A DNA stretch of 24,440 nucleotides from CAZVEE01 sp964625525 (GTDB lineage: Bacteria; Pseudomonadota; Alphaproteobacteria; JAJFIK01), in NCBI GenBank assembly GCA_964625525.1, contig CAZVEE010000051.1, forward strand, positions 1 through 24,440, given 5' to 3'. A program made the position numbers and the translations under genes. Positions 22,955 to 24,440 of the stretch are shown piece after piece (the stretch's first letter is position 1; each line of letters opens with the position of its first letter). The notes under the pieces were generated by a model that had not been told where the DNA came from, did not search any database, and worked only from the letters and a program-made list of their open reading frames with translations.

Positions 22955-23210
22955 GATGTGCCGTTGACGGGTTGCTGGAGCGCAACGTCTCGGAGATCCA
23001 GGCCGCCGGCCAGGCGGCCCCAATCCCGCTTCCGTTACAGCCTCGATCCGCTCGTGAGGATCACGGCGCACGGAGCGGCCCAATTCCCTCTTTTCTCGTC
23101 CATTCACCACTCTGCAACACGGTCGGTGTCATCTTACGGGCCGACACGGGATCACCGTGCTTGTCCGTATTCTGCTCTTTTCATCTGCCCACCTCACAAT
23201 GGAGGCTTTC

Positions 23211-23975
23211 ATGGGAAGGCGTGCTCGCCAGGCTGCCCGGACCCGGAAGGATGACAGACACTATAGTCTGTCTCCAGAGGAAGCAAAGATCCACGCTTTG
23301 TTTCCAGACAAAATGGGTTGGGATCCTCTCGAAACGGAGCAACGAGACAAGAGCTATTTACGAAAAGTCCGCCCCTGCACGCCCAATCAAAAAGTCCTCT
23401 GGGAGGCCATGGATGAGAAAAACCTGGTCCTCGCTGTAGGCCCAGCCGGTACTGGCAAGACCTATCTGGCCATCGCCAAGGCCGTAGAAGCCCTGGAAGC
23501 GGGCAAAGTCGGCCGCATCATCCTGTCCCGTCCCGCCATCGAAGCGGGGGAAAGTCTGGGCTTTCTGCCCGGCGACCTGGAAGACAAACTCGCCCCCTAT
23601 CTACGCCCCCTTTATGATGCCTTGAGCGACCGTCTCGGTGCGAAACGCCTGAAAGCTCTGCTGACGGATGGGTCGATCGAGATTGCCCCCGTGGCCTATA
23701 TGCGCGGGCGCACGCTGAACAACGCGTTCGTGGTCATCGACGAGGCGCAGAACTGCACCTATGGCCAGCTCAAAATGATGCTCACGCGTCTGGGCTGGCA
23801 CACCACGATGCTGCTCACCGGGGACCCGGACCAAAGCGATCTCTTGCCGGGCATGTCCGGCCTCAAGGATATCGCGGAACGGCTGTCGGCGGTGGAGGAT
23901 GTCTCGGTCGTGCAGATGCGCGACAGCGACATTGTCCGCCATCCGCTTGTGGCCAGCATGCTGACAGTTCTTTGA
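23211..23975 (+). CDS. phoH: PhoH family P-loop ATPase
   Basis: A 254-residue PhoH-type P-loop protein with helicase-like ATPase fold. Walker A is GPAGTGKT (77-84) and Walker B VVIDEAQN (174-181), followed by the sensor-like LLTGDPDQSDLLPGMSGL. It is the short form without the N-terminal KH-type extension of YbeZ, and there is no ybeY or other RNA-processing gene next to it. PhoH proteins bind and hydrolyse ATP; roles in phosphate starvation and RNA handling are proposed. The ATG at 23211 has GGAGGC with four bases of spacing; in-frame starts at 23199 and 23157 are less supported. The first ~60 codons are AT-richer than the rest and contain an inverted repeat. Flanked on both sides by hairpin-rich non-coding DNA. 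Confidence 0.93.
   Translation: MGRRARQAARTRKDDRHYSLSPEEAKIHALFPDKMGWDPLETEQRDKSYLRKVRPCTPNQKVLWEAMDEKNLVLAVGPAGTGKTYLAIAKAVEALEAGKVGRIILSRPAIEAGESLGFLPGDLEDKLAPYLRPLYDALSDRLGAKRLKALLTDGSIEIAPVAYMRGRTLNNAFVVIDEAQNCTYGQLKMMLTRLGWHTTMLLTGDPDQSDLLPGMSGLKDIAERLSAVEDVSVVQMRDSDIVRHPLVASMLTVL
23253..23272. other. inverted repeat inside the start of phoH
   Basis: GACAGAC (23253-23259) and GTCTGTC (23266-23272) are perfect 7-base arms around ACTATA, within codons 15-21 of phoH. In the mRNA this would form a hairpin about 40 bases after the start codon; as DNA it is a 20-base palindrome-like site. Confidence 0.5.
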
Positions 23976-23992
23976 CGGTCAGGCTGACCTGA

Positions 23993-24036
23993 CGAGAGCG
24001 GCTGTAAGCCACGGTTCGGCTTACCGGCCGCTCTCG
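23993..24036. terminator. strong two-part hairpin after phoH
   Basis: CGAGAGCGGC (23993-24002) pairs with GCCGCTCTCG (24027-24036), and GTAAGCC (24004-24010) pairs with GGCTTAC (24018-24024), around a 7-base loop; only T24003 and CG at 24025-24026 are unpaired. Seventeen base pairs in all. It starts 17 bases after the phoH stop. There is no T-run downstream, so it may act as a transcript-end stabiliser or factor-dependent terminator. Confidence 0.6.
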
Positions 24037-24113
24037 CCGACAAAGGGGATCAGTCCGTAGAGATATGACTGACCCGAAACGGCCGCCTCTCTCACTGACT
24101 TGCAAACTGTGGT

Positions 24114-24137
24114 CTTCATGGCACTATCGCCATGAAG
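24114..24137. other. perfect 9-bp inverted repeat
   Basis: CTTCATGGC (24114-24122) and GCCATGAAG (24129-24137) flank the 6-base loop ACTATC. It lies about 150 bases before the last gene and could be an operator or leader hairpin. Nothing else in the sequence indicates its role. Confidence 0.5.
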
Positions 24138-24249
24138 GCGCGTCCTCGGCGCTCCTGGACTTAAGTGGCCAGGGTAGGCCCCGGAAGGCTGCGCGCTCAC
24201 CCACTCCGGCGTCCAGGATTTGGTTCTCCAGTGCCTCCGGGGACGCTGG

Positions 24250-24283
24250 TCAGTCAGGTCAATGATTCAGTCAGGTCAATGAT
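24250..24283. repeat. 17-bp perfect tandem repeat before the last gene
   Basis: TCAGTCAGGTCAATGAT occurs twice head to tail (24250-24266, 24267-24283) and ends one base before the ATG at 24285. Each copy contains ATG and AGG. The repeat therefore sets the ribosome-site sequence and creates a six-codon frame (24262-24282, MIQSGQ) whose TGA overlaps an in-frame ATG of the next gene at 24279. Confidence 0.75.
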
Positions 24284-24284
24284 C

Positions 24285-24440
<156 letters not shown>

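Larger units (their letters stand above)
22699..23210. other. 512-base repeat- and hairpin-rich non-coding region before phoH
   Basis: No supported gene lies here; short minus-strand frames (22717-22917 and 22907-23110) lack plausible start sites and only share a SIPEPL string because of a DNA repeat. The region holds a hairpin TGACGG/CCGTCA at 22710-22730 just after the membrane protein stop, a 41-base nearly fully paired hairpin at 22822-22862, a GATCCG/CGGATC inverted repeat at 22889-22908, a 14-base direct repeat at 22877-22890 and 22941-22954, and CACGG/CCGTG at 23145-23159. It should contain the phoH promoter and may encode a small structured RNA. Confidence 0.55.
23976..24284. other. 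hairpin- and repeat-rich non-coding region after phoH
   Basis: No gene is supported; a short plus-strand frame at 24065-24265 has no good ribosome site or family-like sequence. The region holds, in order, GGTCAG-G-CTGACC at 23977-23989 right after the phoH stop, a 44-base strong hairpin (23993-24036), a perfect 9-bp hairpin (24114-24137), GCGTCC/GGACGC (24209-24214 and 24241-24246) and a 17-bp tandem repeat (24250-24283) touching the next start codon. Confidence 0.55.

Noticed and set aside
22717..23110. Two small minus-strand genes sharing a SIPEPL string
   Set aside because: The shared string comes from the 14-bp DNA direct repeat. Neither frame has a convincing start or fold-like sequence.
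24065..24265. Small plus-strand gene of 66 codons after phoH
   Set aside because: Its start has no good ribosome site, and the frame crosses inverted repeats and a tandem repeat; composition is not protein-like.

Overview
The window is a chromosomal stretch from a GC-rich Gram-negative bacterium. It is most likely an alphaproteobacterium, perhaps Rhodospirillales-like. That assignment is inference, resting on the GC-rich, strongly purine-rich Shine-Dalgarno style of the genes and on a mix of families common in that class (a PAS_5-type protein, a DUF6635-type protein, DUF4389, the short stand-alone PhoH, 2-hydroxychromene-2-carboxylate isomerase-like DsbA proteins). No rRNA, tRNA, CRISPR array, transposase or phage gene was found. 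The last 49 bases are an uninterrupted G run that looks like a sequencing or assembly artefact at a contig end.

Layout. 1-1.8 kb: a patatin/RssA-like phospholipase, tail-to-tail with a small membrane protein. 2.0-3.4 kb: a secreted, cysteine-rich alpha/beta hydrolase-like protein, convergent with a tandem-CBS protein. 4.1-6.4 kb (minus strand): a probable operon of DsbA-like isomerase, rhomboid protease and DUF4389 protein, closed by a clear rho-independent terminator. 6.6-7.7 kb: PAS_5-type sensor-like protein and a MAPEG protein. 7.8-9.4 kb (minus): a BetA-like GMC oxidoreductase without bet neighbours. 9.8-11.1 kb: a glycerophosphodiester phosphodiesterase-like protein followed by a small membrane protein. 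11.2-11.6 kb: an AT-richer orphan gene, possibly acquired. 11.7-12.9 kb (minus): enoyl-CoA hydratase and a GFA-like zinc protein. 13.1-15.7 kb: a very long acidic/proline-rich protein with a GYF-like N-terminus and a small alpha/beta C-terminal domain, then a SlyD-like FKBP prolyl isomerase. 15.9-17.8 kb: an orphan polytopic membrane protein convergent with a two-TM protein. 17.9-20.2 kb: an exported TAP-like peptidase/hydrolase convergent with a gamma-carbonic-anhydrase-like protein. 20.4-22.7 kb: a DUF6635-like protein and an orphan membrane protein. 23.2-24.0 kb: PhoH. 24.3 kb to the end: the start of a second DsbA-like isomerase, cut by the G run.

The genes are mostly short, independent units rather than one pathway. 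Local themes are membrane and envelope functions (patatin, rhomboid, GDPD, MAPEG, several polytopic proteins), exported hydrolases, and lipid or small-molecule metabolism. The less ordinary material is: (i) the 686-residue GYF/disordered/C-terminal-domain protein, whose C-terminal 91 residues look to me like the Cas2/SinR-type ferredoxin-like fold; (ii) two non-coding stretches, 22699-23210 and 23976-24284, on either side of phoH, crowded with near-perfect inverted repeats and short direct repeats; (iii) several tandem repeats placed directly before start codons. I did not see an obvious new multi-gene defence or biosynthetic system.
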